Positions 29,601-38,256 of a DNA stretch of 64,000 bases are shown piece by piece. Every line of letters begins with the position of its first letter. The stretch's first letter is position 1. The DNA is taken from the NCBI GenBank assembly GCA_947494695.1, contig CANLWB010000017.1:50561-114560 (forward strand), written 5' to 3'. The notes under the pieces were generated by a model. That model was not told the origin of the DNA and did not search any database. It worked only from the letters and a program-made list of their open reading frames with translations. The DNA is from an uncultured Flavobacteriaceae bacterium. GTDB lineage: Bacteria > Bacteroidota > Bacteroidia > Flavobacteriales > Flavobacteriaceae. The translations under genes were made by a program, and so were the position numbers.

Positions 29601-32325
29601 CTGTAGATATAGTTTTTATTAATCTAAGTGTATTACTTCCATTATTTATCATGTCTTTGGCATCAAAAACAGAAATGGATCTGTCCATAAAGTTTTTAAC
29701 AAAAATATAATGGCTGTTGGGGTCTATGGCTAAACCCTGAGGAGCTTTACCTACCTCTTGTTTTTGAATTTCGATACCGGTATAAGGGTCTACAACGATA
29801 AGTTCGTTATTTCCTTGCATGGTTATAAAAATATAATTTCCATTAGGGGAATATAAAACTGATGACGGTTGTGAGTGGTTATCTATGTCCAAACGATCAT
29901 CATAAAACTCGGTGTCATTGGTAATATCTAATTTAGAAATTGCAGTTCTTGTAGCATTATCAAAGGTTAGTGCTTTTCCATCGCGTGTTAGACCTCTAAG
30001 AATATTGTCTTTTTTTGCCACACTCCATGCTCTGTTTTCGGTTGGGTGAATGGTAACACCGGAAACATAATTAGGAAGACCTCGCGCTTGATTGCCATTA
30101 TCTGTAGTTGTGGTGTCAAGATTTAATTTTATAGTATTACCTAAGCTTAGGTTATCTACGTTTACATGCCATACTTCGCCATGATCTGGAGAAGAAATAA
30201 ATTTAGTAACCAATAGCTCTTTACCATCTCCTGTAATAGCAAGGGCTCTGGGCGAACTACCAACCTTTAATGAGCCTTTTAGACCTTGGGTATCAATATC
30301 TAATTCAACGATTTCATTAAATCCAAAACTAGAAATAAAAGCCTTATCCTTTTTAGGAGTAAAAACGATTCCGTAGGGTTGAGAGCCCTTTTTTAAGCTA
30401 ATTTTCTTAAGGATTGTCCCTTCAGGAGAGATTATGGCGATCTGGTCATCATCTCTTAAGGTAACCCAAGCATTTCCTAATTCATCAAGAGCAATATTTA
30501 TGGGGTCTTTACCAACCGGAATCTCTTTTTTTACAGTTAACGTTGTATTATCAATTTGGGTTACCGTGTTATTATCGGGATTGGCCACCCAAACAATATT
30601 GTTTGATGTGTCAATGGCTATGGGTTCAGATTGTGTTGGTGAATCTGTTATAGCTTCATTTATAACGACGATAGATTTAGAAAACACTGAAAAACCTCCA
30701 TTTCCATCCGATACTTGAACTTGAATAGTGTGGTTCCCCGGTTTAGAAAATGTATGAGTCGTTGTATTTGACGTGTCAAAAGGGTCATTAGCGCTACCAT
30801 CTCCAAAACGCCAGCGGTAGCTTAAAGGGTTGCCTTCGGGGTCTGTGGCTATGGCTTCAAGCGTAACTAGAGAGTTCTTAACAATGGGAGAAGGCAAACT
30901 AAAGTCTAAACCCGAAATTTCTGGAGATTTATTTGTAGCATCTCCACCCGTTGTAAAGTAAAAAAGATATTCTTTAATCCCGTTACCAACAGCATCTTTA
31001 ATCCCACCTTCAACAAATTTTACTTGATACGTTGTATTAGGTAATAAAGGTTGTTTAGGAGCATAGTTAATCACTTGATAAGATGAGGAGGATACATCGC
31101 CTTCAATTGGAGTGCCTCCTAAGGGACTTACCTCAATAGTTTCATCATTTAGCGTTAAATCATCTAAAGTTTCATTAATTACAATTCCAATAGTACTTGT
31201 TATTGGTAAATTAATTTCATCGGCCTTTGGGAAATGATGACTTACATAGGGCGGATTATTATCTAGCTCATCCTGATGTGAGAAAATTGAAGTTTTATCG
31301 TCACCACTTGCTACTAAAATATGTCCAATTGGCATCCATTGGTTGTCAATAAATTGAACCGTTTCATCAGATGAAGGTGGCGAAAATTCATGTTCAACTT
31401 CCATTTTTTCGAAATTGTATTTTACACCTCTGTCGAAGCGTCCTGTAAAGCCATATTCATCCTGAAAAATCATATATCTACCCAACGTGATATCATCAGA
31501 ATGTAATGAGAAACTTTCTTTAACATCTGTAGGATCACTAATATCGAAAGCAACTAAAGCAGAAGGGCCTTCGTTTCCGGACATATAAACCAGGTTATTT
31601 CTCCATACTTGAAACCCGGTACTATACTGTTCATGAGGTACATCTTCTCCAAAGGAACCAAGAAATTTAATGTCCTCGGGATTACCAAAGTCGAAAACAC
31701 TAATTTCTCCAGTTTGTGGGGCGTAAAAAACGTAATTTCCCATCCTTAGAACAACGTCGGGGGTTGAAACATCAATGGGGATTTCTCCAATTTCTTCACC
31801 CGATCTCATATCGAATACCCTTTTACCAACAATGGTATGAGGAAAGGTTTCCAGGTTATCGTAATGTGCATTTCCATTTTCGACTGTGTATAAAACATCT
31901 GAATCTGTTACTGGTTTTGGATCAAGCATATCGGATAAATCCAAATATTTATAGCCTGACCCTTCTACTTCGGGAACAGAATATTCACGATAGTAGAGGT
32001 CGTTTATTTTCCACCATCTATGTCCGTTATTGGCAGCCTCCCTATCTTGAATTTTTTTAGGAGCAGTTGGGTTGGAAATATCCCAAATACCGGTTCCTGC
32101 CTGTCCGGAAATCATCATCCAATTTCTGTGATACGTATTTATACGATCTCCTTCGGGGAAATTTGATAAAAATGTACCAGCAGGCCATGTTTGGGTCGTC
32201 ATTTCAGGACCCTTTTTACCATCATAAAATAATGCTCTAAATTTTACAAACGCAGCAAATGCGAAAAAGCATAAAATTAGTAAGGTTAGTGTCGCTATTT
32301 TTTTTCTAAAGGGGTGTGTTGTCAT
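26605..32325 (-). CDS. Giant secreted protein: beta-propellers, PKD, two c-type haem sites, CBM3, T9SS tail
   Basis: 1906 residues. N-terminal signal/anchor helix about 10-27; propeller-like LVIVD-type repeats about 40-360; Big_5 Ig-like domain about 362-455; PKD domain about 465-555 (YRWRFGDGS); YncE-like propeller about 556-915; dihaem region about 925-1200 with CATCH at 941-945 and CASCH at 1073-1077 and the cytochrome-peroxidase-like segment VPTLKGLWNTAPYLHDGSA; Ig-like domain; ThuA/amidotransferase-like domain about 1265-1465; two Ig-like domains; CBM3 about 1665-1812 (LKYWYSPDSSEAMKF ... DYSYK ... GTLVWGVEPG); T9SS tail about 1830-1906. CxxCH sites bind haem covalently; CBM3 binds crystalline cellulose. 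Inferred role: cell-surface electron-transfer protein docked on cellulose, or a sensor. It stands alone between terminators. I know of no characterised protein with this layout. Confidence 0.85.
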   Translation of the reverse strand: MTTHPFRKKIATLTLLILCFFAFAAFVKFRALFYDGKKGPEMTTQTWPAGTFLSNFPEGDRINTYHRNWMMISGQAGTGIWDISNPTAPKKIQDREAANNGHRWWKINDLYYREYSVPEVEGSGYKYLDLSDMLDPKPVTDSDVLYTVENGNAHYDNLETFPHTIVGKRVFDMRSGEEIGEIPIDVSTPDVVLRMGNYVFYAPQTGEISVFDFGNPEDIKFLGSFGEDVPHEQYSTGFQVWRNNLVYMSGNEGPSALVAFDISDPTDVKESFSLHSDDITLGRYMIFQDEYGFTGRFDRGVKYNFEKMEVEHEFSPPSSDETVQFIDNQWMPIGHILVASGDDKTSIFSHQDELDNNPPYVSHHFPKADEINLPITSTIGIVINETLDDLTLNDETIEVSPLGGTPIEGDVSSSSYQVINYAPKQPLLPNTTYQVKFVEGGIKDAVGNGIKEYLFYFTTGGDATNKSPEISGLDFSLPSPIVKNSLVTLEAIATDPEGNPLSYRWRFGDGSANDPFDTSNTTTHTFSKPGNHTIQVQVSDGNGGFSVFSKSIVVINEAITDSPTQSEPIAIDTSNNIVWVANPDNNTVTQIDNTTLTVKKEIPVGKDPINIALDELGNAWVTLRDDDQIAIISPEGTILKKISLKKGSQPYGIVFTPKKDKAFISSFGFNEIVELDIDTQGLKGSLKVGSSPRALAITGDGKELLVTKFISSPDHGEVWHVNVDNLSLGNTIKLNLDTTTTDNGNQARGLPNYVSGVTIHPTENRAWSVAKKDNILRGLTRDGKALTFDNATRTAISKLDITNDTEFYDDRLDIDNHSQPSSVLYSPNGNYIFITMQGNNELIVVDPYTGIEIQKQEVGKAPQGLAIDPNSHYIFVKNFMDRSISVFDAKDMINNGSNTLRLIKTISTVSSEKLSPEILKGKQIFHDASDFRMGTDGYTSCATCHMDGGQDGRVWDFTARGEGLRNTISLVGRRGTGHGNVHWSANFDEIQDFENDIRAHFKGQGFLSDSDFNEGTRALSLGIKKAGKSVDLDAIAAYINSLDAYETSPFRDDNESLTTEARNGKALFETLQCASCHSGNDFTDSSLGRMHDVGTITNTSGQRLRKELVGIDVPTLKGLWNTAPYLHDGSAKTIADIFTKRNGSNAHAQSELSATQISQLEAYLLQLDRNEQGISNTMELEMSSPTNDTHVSKDQDIPLSIKTNIDGISKVQYFIDNELFSEVTTAPFEDIWQPIIWKDYKIRAKVFYNNDKTASVTPQVNLKFKNTVKALFVVGDKDNLSSDDLQIKSRLEQKIGFETTLMNDDDATGPGVANPFNIVLISSSVDPGVLGNDLEASRVPLITWDPFMYGKLRMVSGPFNEGYGFTQNATREITLNLPDHPISSNLGNSTNLYNLDLTLPFGVPEEEALIFAESDGKPIIFGYESGDAGVLSRRLAFPLRDQFVHLISDEGWELFESAVIWTLYGGNETDPILPLPDTFFKKPLNGDLINLPLDIDFTTLGWDIPSNSYRLRFLIDGNDRGFITSEGEFTDGTSLPDGEHQLTLQMERTDGSITPLGETITVNVTSEPLPKNPSAIFEYPSNGDLTDTSFDLEFSLIKFELEAGRAVEFFIDNISQGTYTTLAPIPVTLEEGDHTLKLVLLDASGSNFGDESEISITAIKDFGQHANSKYKVHYYDNSPSRSGGSMNPVLQLENASDDAEELKNFTLKYWYSPDSSEAMKFNIDYSQIQGVEGAFVENGAQSYLELSFTDASGTIPPNSKTGVIQTRSHLESYRPFDQLNDYSYKEEQKSLGLNLKITLYKEGTLVWGVEPGTSMSNAVLSANKNELTGLEMNYECLDKTLRVTHTNSVTKKAIYISDLSGLTVKKFMHHSKKTTTDLSDLNPGIYLVYYYTAQGRVKSKKIVVCN

Positions 32326-32753
32326 GTTTTTTTAATTGTAGGTTTTTTCATTTTTTTTAAATAATTTTAAATGTCATTTTTGGGGTGAAATACAATCCGC
32401 GTAAATTGTGAAAGGTCTTACAGTTTGGTACGTAAAGTTATACGTTGTGGATTTGCTTATAACACATATTTTTCATGTTTTTTATGGCCTTTTTATGGTT
32501 GCAATTTTTTTAAGTTTATAATTAATTGATACCAAGTGTGAAATAGAAAAATTAGAAAGTTTTTTTATTCTGTCATTTATCGAAAACCTTCGTTAAGTTT
32601 TGATATTGTTGATATTTCCATGATATTAATCAAGCATTTTATGATACTAAATTTACTTCTGAAGTATATGGCAACTGCAGATTTGATTAAAATTTATAGT
32701 GTATTTAATCAAAAAAAATGGCTCAATAATAAGTGTTTTAAATCCATCAAAAT

Positions 32754-32841
32754 TGTCATTGAGCGTAGGTTATTGAACATAGTCGAAGTAAGCTGAAATG
32801 TGGTCGCTGGGCGTTGGTTGCTGAGCATGGTCGAAGTCAAA
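32754..32841. repeat. Tandem pair of a 40-bp intergenic repeat
   Basis: Copies at 32754-32793 and 32802-32841 share the pattern gtc-ttg-gcgt-ggtt-tga-cat-gtcgaagt. They resemble the short dispersed repeats with a GAGC-TAGTCGAAGT core that I recall as frequent between flavobacterial genes. Function unknown. Confidence 0.55.
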
Positions 32842-32954
32842 CGGCAATCTAAATACAGAATTTTGGTTTTTAACTCAAATGGCTAAAAATAAGAGGGAGT
32901 AGTCGTGCGTTAAATACGTATTAGATTCACTTAATAAAAAGCAAAAACCTCAAC

Positions 32955-32980
32955 AACTTAAGTTATTGAGGCTTCCATTC
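32955..32980 (-). terminator. Terminator after GH16 gene
   Basis: CCTCAACAACTTAAGTTATTGAGG is an almost perfect dyad, followed on the minus strand by TTTTTGCTTTTT. It begins about 25 bp past the GH16 stop. Confidence 0.75.
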
Positions 32981-33005
32981 AGAATTATATTCTGAAATTA
33001 GAAAA

Positions 33006-34559
33006 TTACTTCTTAATGAATTTAGCAAAAGAGCTTTCACCATTTTCCTTGATTACAGTTACAAGATAAATTCCTGAAGCTAAATGATTCACGTCAATAC
33101 TGTTTACGTGTTTACTCAACGTTAATTTTTGTTTTTGGACGCCCAAAGAATTATAAATGATAACTTTTTTTGTCTGCGCATCGATGCCTTCAATTGAAAT
33201 CGTATTGGAAGTTGGATTTGGCCTTACAAAAAAATCTGCATGCCTAACATCATGTGCTGCTTTAGAATTGCTTTTAGTGGAATTCGACAACCTCGCCAAC
33301 GAGTTACCCCCAAACAACCAGTGCTGGTTGGCGTTGTTGTTATTAGAAGTCCATAAATAAACATTCTGAAGATTGGCGCCACCGTTTCCGCCATCAATTG
33401 AGAAATTCGGAGCATTTCGTTTTTCTAAGCGGAATTTACCACCGCCTACATTAACTTTTTTCCAATGTTGATTTTGATTATTAGCTCCACAAGCCCATAA
33501 TTTTATATTTTGGCCGTTCACTCCTCCGCTTCCGCCATCTAAGCAGAAATTTGTATTTCGTTTCTTGTAAGAATAAAAACCATTCCCTCTGCTAATCTCA
33601 ACCCACTGCTGATTTACGTTATTGCCATTAGTAGCCCATAAATATACGTTTTGGTTGTTTGCGCCTCCATTGTTACCATCTATTGAAAACCCTGTAGAAT
33701 TTCCTTTTTGCATGGTAACAATATTATCACCGCCACCACCGCCAGTGTCATTTTCAAGCTTCCAGGTTTTAACCCAATCAACTCTCATGGTGTTAATAGC
33801 ATTGTTATTCAAATCAGATTGTACTGCCAGACCTCCAAGCCATGTAACATCTTTAGTCCATAAATCCCATATTAAATTTAAGTTTCGTGTAAAGTCTCTT
33901 GCCGAAACTACACTGCCGGCCGGTTGTCCATTTAAATAGAACTGAATGTTTCTGGCATCTTTCCACCAAACGCCCACAACATGAAATTGTTCATTCCATT
34001 TCACCCCTTTTCCCGGAGTTCCATTAGGAAGATTGCGATTATCGAAATTACCAGCCATTCTTTTTACATCACCATTAACAACATGGAAGTATTGAGAATT
34101 CATGGTCCATGGAAAATTGGGTTGACATCCGCATGATGGTTTGGAGTTATTCTCTATAATATCGATCTCATTTCTATTATTTATATCTCCATTATTCATC
34201 CAAAATGTGTTATAGGCTGAAATATGTGCCGTTTTTATTCTAGATTCGGTATACATGGGGTAATTGATCTGGGCATTGGACTGTACCCTGGACGTTTTAA
34301 ACCATCTTTCTCCACTGCCAAGTGTGGCTTTAATTCTTAATTCTCCATTTGTGAATTGAGCATTTTCATCAACCATTTGAACCGGGACACCATAATTCCA
34401 TAGTGGCTTGAACCACTTGCTCGATGTCCATTCTCCACTAACACCATCTGTCAATGCAGGAACTGCAACCCACTTTTTTCCAGCAGGAGGAGGGGGTTGG
34501 GCTATAATAGAAGTTAACGTTGTAATTATTAGTAAAAAGCTTAATTTAATGTTTTTCAT
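33006..34559 (-). CDS. Secreted GH16 beta-agarase-like enzyme with CBM13 and T9SS tail
   Basis: 517 residues. Signal peptide 1-20 (ends IIAQ). GH16 domain about 25-270 opening PPPAGKKWVAVPALTDGVSG, an agarase-type N-terminus; catalytic segment E131-I-D133-I-I-E136 (NEIDIIEN), the ExDxxE of the family (nucleophile, helper, acid/base). Gly-rich linker (GGGGDN), then a ricin-type CBM13 with three Q-x-W repeats (QQWVE, QHWKK, QHWLF, about 280-425), then a T9SS tail (VRPNPTSNT ... LASGIYLVTV ... KFIKK). Substrate is inferred as agarose or a related galactan from the N-terminal style and the GH86 neighbour; a beta-glucan cannot be excluded. Single gene with its own terminator. Confidence 0.92.
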   Translation of the reverse strand: MKNIKLSFLLIITTLTSIIAQPPPPAGKKWVAVPALTDGVSGEWTSSKWFKPLWNYGVPVQMVDENAQFTNGELRIKATLGSGERWFKTSRVQSNAQINYPMYTESRIKTAHISAYNTFWMNNGDINNRNEIDIIENNSKPSCGCQPNFPWTMNSQYFHVVNGDVKRMAGNFDNRNLPNGTPGKGVKWNEQFHVVGVWWKDARNIQFYLNGQPAGSVVSARDFTRNLNLIWDLWTKDVTWLGGLAVQSDLNNNAINTMRVDWVKTWKLENDTGGGGGDNIVTMQKGNSTGFSIDGNNGGANNQNVYLWATNGNNVNQQWVEISRGNGFYSYKKRNTNFCLDGGSGGVNGQNIKLWACGANNQNQHWKKVNVGGGKFRLEKRNAPNFSIDGGNGGANLQNVYLWTSNNNNANQHWLFGGNSLARLSNSTKSNSKAAHDVRHADFFVRPNPTSNTISIEGIDAQTKKVIIYNSLGVQKQKLTLSKHVNSIDVNHLASGIYLVTVIKENGESSFAKFIKK

Positions 34560-35276
34560 AATAGTTTAATTTAATAAGTTAATGGTCATAACTAATGCCT
34601 TTTTACTAAGTGTCTCTGTTTTTAATGTTCCATATTTTAGATTTTTAAGTTCATACTAAGTTTAATTTATAGTCTTAAGTTTATTAGTTGATTTTCAATT
34701 GTTTTAATCTTAAATATATGTGATTAAATCTGTTTTTTTGAAATTGATAACTAGACAAAAACTTGATATGTGATGGTTTTTTTAAAATATCTAAAGTATA
34801 GGTTTACAATGAGTTACAAATTGAATTAAACGCCTGGACTTCTTAAAATTACCTTTGCCTAGGTTTAGTTTATTTAAACTAATTCGTTCAATAATACCAA
34901 CGGATTAGCAAGCAAATATGTTCTTTTATTATAAATAAAAAGGACCATAATAATCGGTAATAAAAATTACAATATAGGATCTGATTGGAAAATCAAGTTT
35001 TTTTGAGGTAAAGACAAATATCTATGATAAAATGTTAATAGGTATACTAAATAAAATGATGGTTTATGCTTTCGATTTATGAGATGTTGGAAACTTTATT
35101 TGTAAACAAAGGACTACATTGCTATATTTGAATAAAACATATTTGTTTGGTTAAAGTAGCTTCATTTCAAATAGTTGTATTAATCTTAATGGTGATGTTA
35201 TATCCTAAGGACATCAAGTTTAATAGTCAATCTGAAAAACATATTAATCAGAAATAATTAAACTAAAACTACAATT
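34560..35276. other. Long divergent intergenic region
   Basis: 717 bp between the divergent GH16 and lipoprotein/sulfatase genes. Contains the plus-strand promoter candidate at 35099-35130. No gene, repeat or dyad was found in the rest, which is very AT-rich. Confidence 0.4.
35099..35130 (+). promoter_or_regulatory. Bacteroidota-type promoter for lipoprotein-sulfatase operon
   Basis: TTTG at 35099-35102 and TATATTTG at 35123-35130 with a 20-base spacer, a full match to the -33/-7 consensus. Expected start near 35137, leaving a leader of about 140 bases. Confidence 0.6.
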
Positions 35277-36359
35277 ATGGGAAAAGTCATTTTAGCAAGT
35301 TTGCTTCTAAGTCTGTTTGCTTGTCACAAAAAACAAGAGGGTGTTTCCAAAGATCATGTTACTTATGTACCTATTAATTACCCGGAGTCCAATTTTACAA
35401 GCGTACAGGGAGTTAGGGGTGTTCTTGATACTGAGAATGTATATATAGCAGGTACTTTTACAAAGCCTAATGATAGCACAACTTATGGATTTATTTATGA
35501 AGGCCCACTAAACGATTCAGATGATATAGGCACATGGTATCCTCTTGAATATACTACAACTCAATTTAATGATGTTACCCTAACGTCCTGTTATGGTCCC
35601 AATAACGGGCCTAAAGAAACCATTCAAGTTGTTGGCTCTTACAAACGAAATTCAACAGGGCATAAAAACTTTGGATTTCTATATGAAGGTCGGGTTAATG
35701 GAGACGGGACATGGACCACTATAGAACCGGGTGGTACGAATAAAGACGACGTATTCGATGTATTTGTTCATAGCACTATGGGGGGATTGGCTGTAGGTAA
35801 TTACGATTTTGAGGGTTACCCTGCTAGTGGATTCTCATTTATATACGATATAGAAAATCGAACCGACTTCACCTATATGGTCGATAAGTCCTATACAACT
35901 ACATTATATGGAATATGGCATAATGGTGATGCCGAATATACACTTGCTGGAGGTTTTAGTTCCGATGAAACTTTAAGTCAGGCATTTTTGGTCGATTATA
36001 ATCATAAAGCCAGACAGTTTTCAAATTTTCAGGCATACAACTATAAGAATGATCCAAGAAGTTCCATAATCACACATTTTGAAGGTATTACGGCCTCAAC
36101 GGATGGGGGATATAATATGCCGGCAGATTGGGTTAGTATTGAAGGAACAAAACAAGGCGCATCGTTTGTTAGTGTAAAACGTCTTCAAAACGGATCATTT
36201 TCAGAGGCCGTTTGGAAAGATATCTCCTATCCCGAAGCGGCAACAACTTCGGCTAATACAGCTTATAGAAACAACATATTAGGAGTCTACGTGACTAAAG
36301 ATACAATTTCGAATACCTCAGTAACATCATCATATAACGCTAAACTAAAATTACAATGA
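35277..36359 (+). CDS. Lipoprotein with repeated beta-propeller-like units
   Basis: 360 residues, lipoprotein signal (LLLSLFAC). The body has repeats of the type GFIYEG-L...GTWYPLEY, GFLYEG-V..DGTWTTIEP and GFSFIYDIE, each about 50 residues with a closing GTW/W motif, suggesting a propeller or beta-solenoid. No catalytic motif seen and no family recognised. Its stop overlaps the sulfatase start (ATGA), so the two are coupled and likely act on the same target, possibly as a surface binding partner. Confidence 0.78.
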   Translation: MGKVILASLLLSLFACHKKQEGVSKDHVTYVPINYPESNFTSVQGVRGVLDTENVYIAGTFTKPNDSTTYGFIYEGPLNDSDDIGTWYPLEYTTTQFNDVTLTSCYGPNNGPKETIQVVGSYKRNSTGHKNFGFLYEGRVNGDGTWTTIEPGGTNKDDVFDVFVHSTMGGLAVGNYDFEGYPASGFSFIYDIENRTDFTYMVDKSYTTTLYGIWHNGDAEYTLAGGFSSDETLSQAFLVDYNHKARQFSNFQAYNYKNDPRSSIITHFEGITASTDGGYNMPADWVSIEGTKQGASFVSVKRLQNGSFSEAVWKDISYPEAATTSANTAYRNNILGVYVTKDTISNTSVTSSYNAKLKLQ

Positions 36360-37894
36360 CCACAATTAAACAAAAACTATCTCAAATTGGTGAAAAACCA
36401 GACATGATTTTAATCATTACAGACGAGCAACGCGCTACACAACATTTTCCACCCGGTTGGGAAGCCAAAAACCTTCCAACACTTACCTTTTTAAAAAAAA
36501 ACGGATTTAGTTTCGACAGAGCCTTTTGCAATACATGCATGTGCTCACCAAGTAGAGCTACTTTATTCACTAGTCTTTATCCTGCTAAGCATGGTGTAAC
36601 ACAAACATTAACAGAAGGCGGACTGTTATCACCTTCAGAGGGCACTCTGGATCCTTCATTACCGTCAATTATGAATGTACTTTGGGGAGAAGGCTATAAC
36701 GTACAATATCGAGGTAAATGGCATATGAGCAAGGGCACCGCAGCCAATGGAACAACTACGAATTATGATCAATTGGATGCTTCCGATATAGCACTTTTTG
36801 CAGCTATGGGTTGGGTGGCTCCCGATGCTGGTGAAGACGTAAATCCACTAAATTTTGGAGGAGGTTACGCCAATCATGATGCGAAATATGTAGCGCAAGC
36901 CATAGCGTTTCTCAAAGAAGTAAAAGCAAAAAGAGGACAAGGCATTCATCAACCGTATTGTTTAGTGCTCTCCTTGGTGAATCCGCATGATGTTTTAGCA
37001 TATCCTAAAACGGCAGGAACCTCTGGGTATCATCCTGCAAGTTGGTCTGGTAGAGAGATCGAACTTCCTAAAACGGTTAATGAAGCGTTATTACAAAATA
37101 AAAAACCCATGGCACAAGAACAGATACTATTGGCTATGGGAGCTGGATTAGGAGCATTACCTACAGATGACCAAAAGTTAAACTACATTAATTTTTATGG
37201 TCATTTATTAAAGCAAGTAGACAAAGAAATAGGAGATTTTATATACGAATTATACGCGAAGGATGAATCTGGAAATAGATTGGCAGATTCGGCTATTGTT
37301 ACATATACCTCCGATCATGGGGAAATGGGACTGGCGCATGGTGGTCTTCGGCAAAAAACCTATGTTGCTTATGAGGAAGCGATACGAGTTCCGTTAGTTA
37401 TTTCTAATCCTATTTTATTTGAAAATCATGCGTTTCGAAATACAATGTCATTAGCTACCTTGGCAGATATCTTTCCAACATTTATTGAAATAGCAAATGT
37501 TCAAAACCCTCCTATAGGTCTTGCCGGGAAGAGTTTATTACCCGTATTGGAAGATGGAACACCTGTTCAAAAAAGTATTTTGTTTACCTACGATGATACA
37601 AAAGCAGGATCTAATAATGCGTGGTCCATGGTGAAAGCAGCGAACCGCATTCGTTGTATTAGAACAGAGAAGTGGAAGTATGATATCTATTTCGATGCTT
37701 TGGGAGCATATTACAACCAATATGAACTTTATGACCTCGAAAACGATCCTGAAGAAATTAATAATTTAGCTTACGATCCAGCATATAAAGAAACAAGAGA
37801 AACCTTAGAAAAGGAACTTCAAGAACTGGAAATAGAAAAGCTAAGGAACATTTCTATTGATCAAGATATGGGAGACTTGGCGCATGTAAATTAG
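36356..37894 (+). CDS. Type I (S1-family) sulfatase
   Basis: 512 residues. Formylglycine signature C63-S-P-S-R67 plus the following LFTSLYPAKHG segment, ILIITDEQR near the N-terminus (metal-binding Asp), and TYTSDHGEMGLAHGG (metal-binding His/Asp): all required parts of family S1 are present. These enzymes remove sulfate esters; the formylglycine is made by a maturase not in this window. No signal peptide is visible, unlike most algal-polysaccharide sulfatases, so it would act in the cytoplasm unless the start is elsewhere. Coupled to the upstream lipoprotein. The exact substrate is unknown; agar-type sulfated galactan is plausible from GH86/GH16. Confidence 0.92.
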   Translation: MTTIKQKLSQIGEKPDMILIITDEQRATQHFPPGWEAKNLPTLTFLKKNGFSFDRAFCNTCMCSPSRATLFTSLYPAKHGVTQTLTEGGLLSPSEGTLDPSLPSIMNVLWGEGYNVQYRGKWHMSKGTAANGTTTNYDQLDASDIALFAAMGWVAPDAGEDVNPLNFGGGYANHDAKYVAQAIAFLKEVKAKRGQGIHQPYCLVLSLVNPHDVLAYPKTAGTSGYHPASWSGREIELPKTVNEALLQNKKPMAQEQILLAMGAGLGALPTDDQKLNYINFYGHLLKQVDKEIGDFIYELYAKDESGNRLADSAIVTYTSDHGEMGLAHGGLRQKTYVAYEEAIRVPLVISNPILFENHAFRNTMSLATLADIFPTFIEIANVQNPPIGLAGKSLLPVLEDGTPVQKSILFTYDDTKAGSNNAWSMVKAANRIRCIRTEKWKYDIYFDALGAYYNQYELYDLENDPEEINNLAYDPAYKETRETLEKELQELEIEKLRNISIDQDMGDLAHVN

Positions 37895-38256
37895 CTTTTT
37901 GTTCATGGTATTAAGTGTGCCAATTAAAGGATAGAACTAACAGACAAAAGGGCGCAACATGTTGTTGCGTTTTTTTGTTACAGGAAATTATTAAGAGCAC
38001 AATTAAATCAGACAAAGGAATTGATGAATGCAAGAGAGAGCATATATGAAAGCCTTTAGTAAAGGTTAAAATACAGTTTAGGAGTTTATAGTTTTAATAT
38101 TTAGTAAGAAAATTCTATGATTTTCATATTTTTTTATTACATTTAACGCTCTTCCTTAAGTATTTATGTTAAGCTCTATTAATAGCTATAAATACGGCTA
38201 TATACCTGTTTTGGTATTCCGTAAATGTATTTCAAGACATATAAACTAACATAATT
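37895..38256. other. Intergenic region with terminator
   Basis: 362 bp. Contains the sulfatase terminator (37952-37976); beyond it only AT-rich sequence with no clear promoter match for the next lipoprotein gene. Confidence 0.35.
37952..37976 (+). terminator. Terminator after sulfatase gene
   Basis: CGCAAC / GTTGCG stem with a 5-base loop, followed by seven T. Ends the lipoprotein-sulfatase transcript about 60 bp after the stop. Confidence 0.85.

Larger units (their letters stand above)
32326..33005. other. Intergenic region upstream of CBM3-cytochrome gene
   Basis: 680 bp between two minus-strand genes. Holds two copies of a dispersed-looking repeat (32754-32841) and the GH16 terminator (32955-32980); the rest is AT-rich with no gene found. 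Confidence 0.5.

Noticed and set aside
32754..32841. CRISPR array
   Set aside because: Only two imperfect copies with 8 bp between them and no cas genes.
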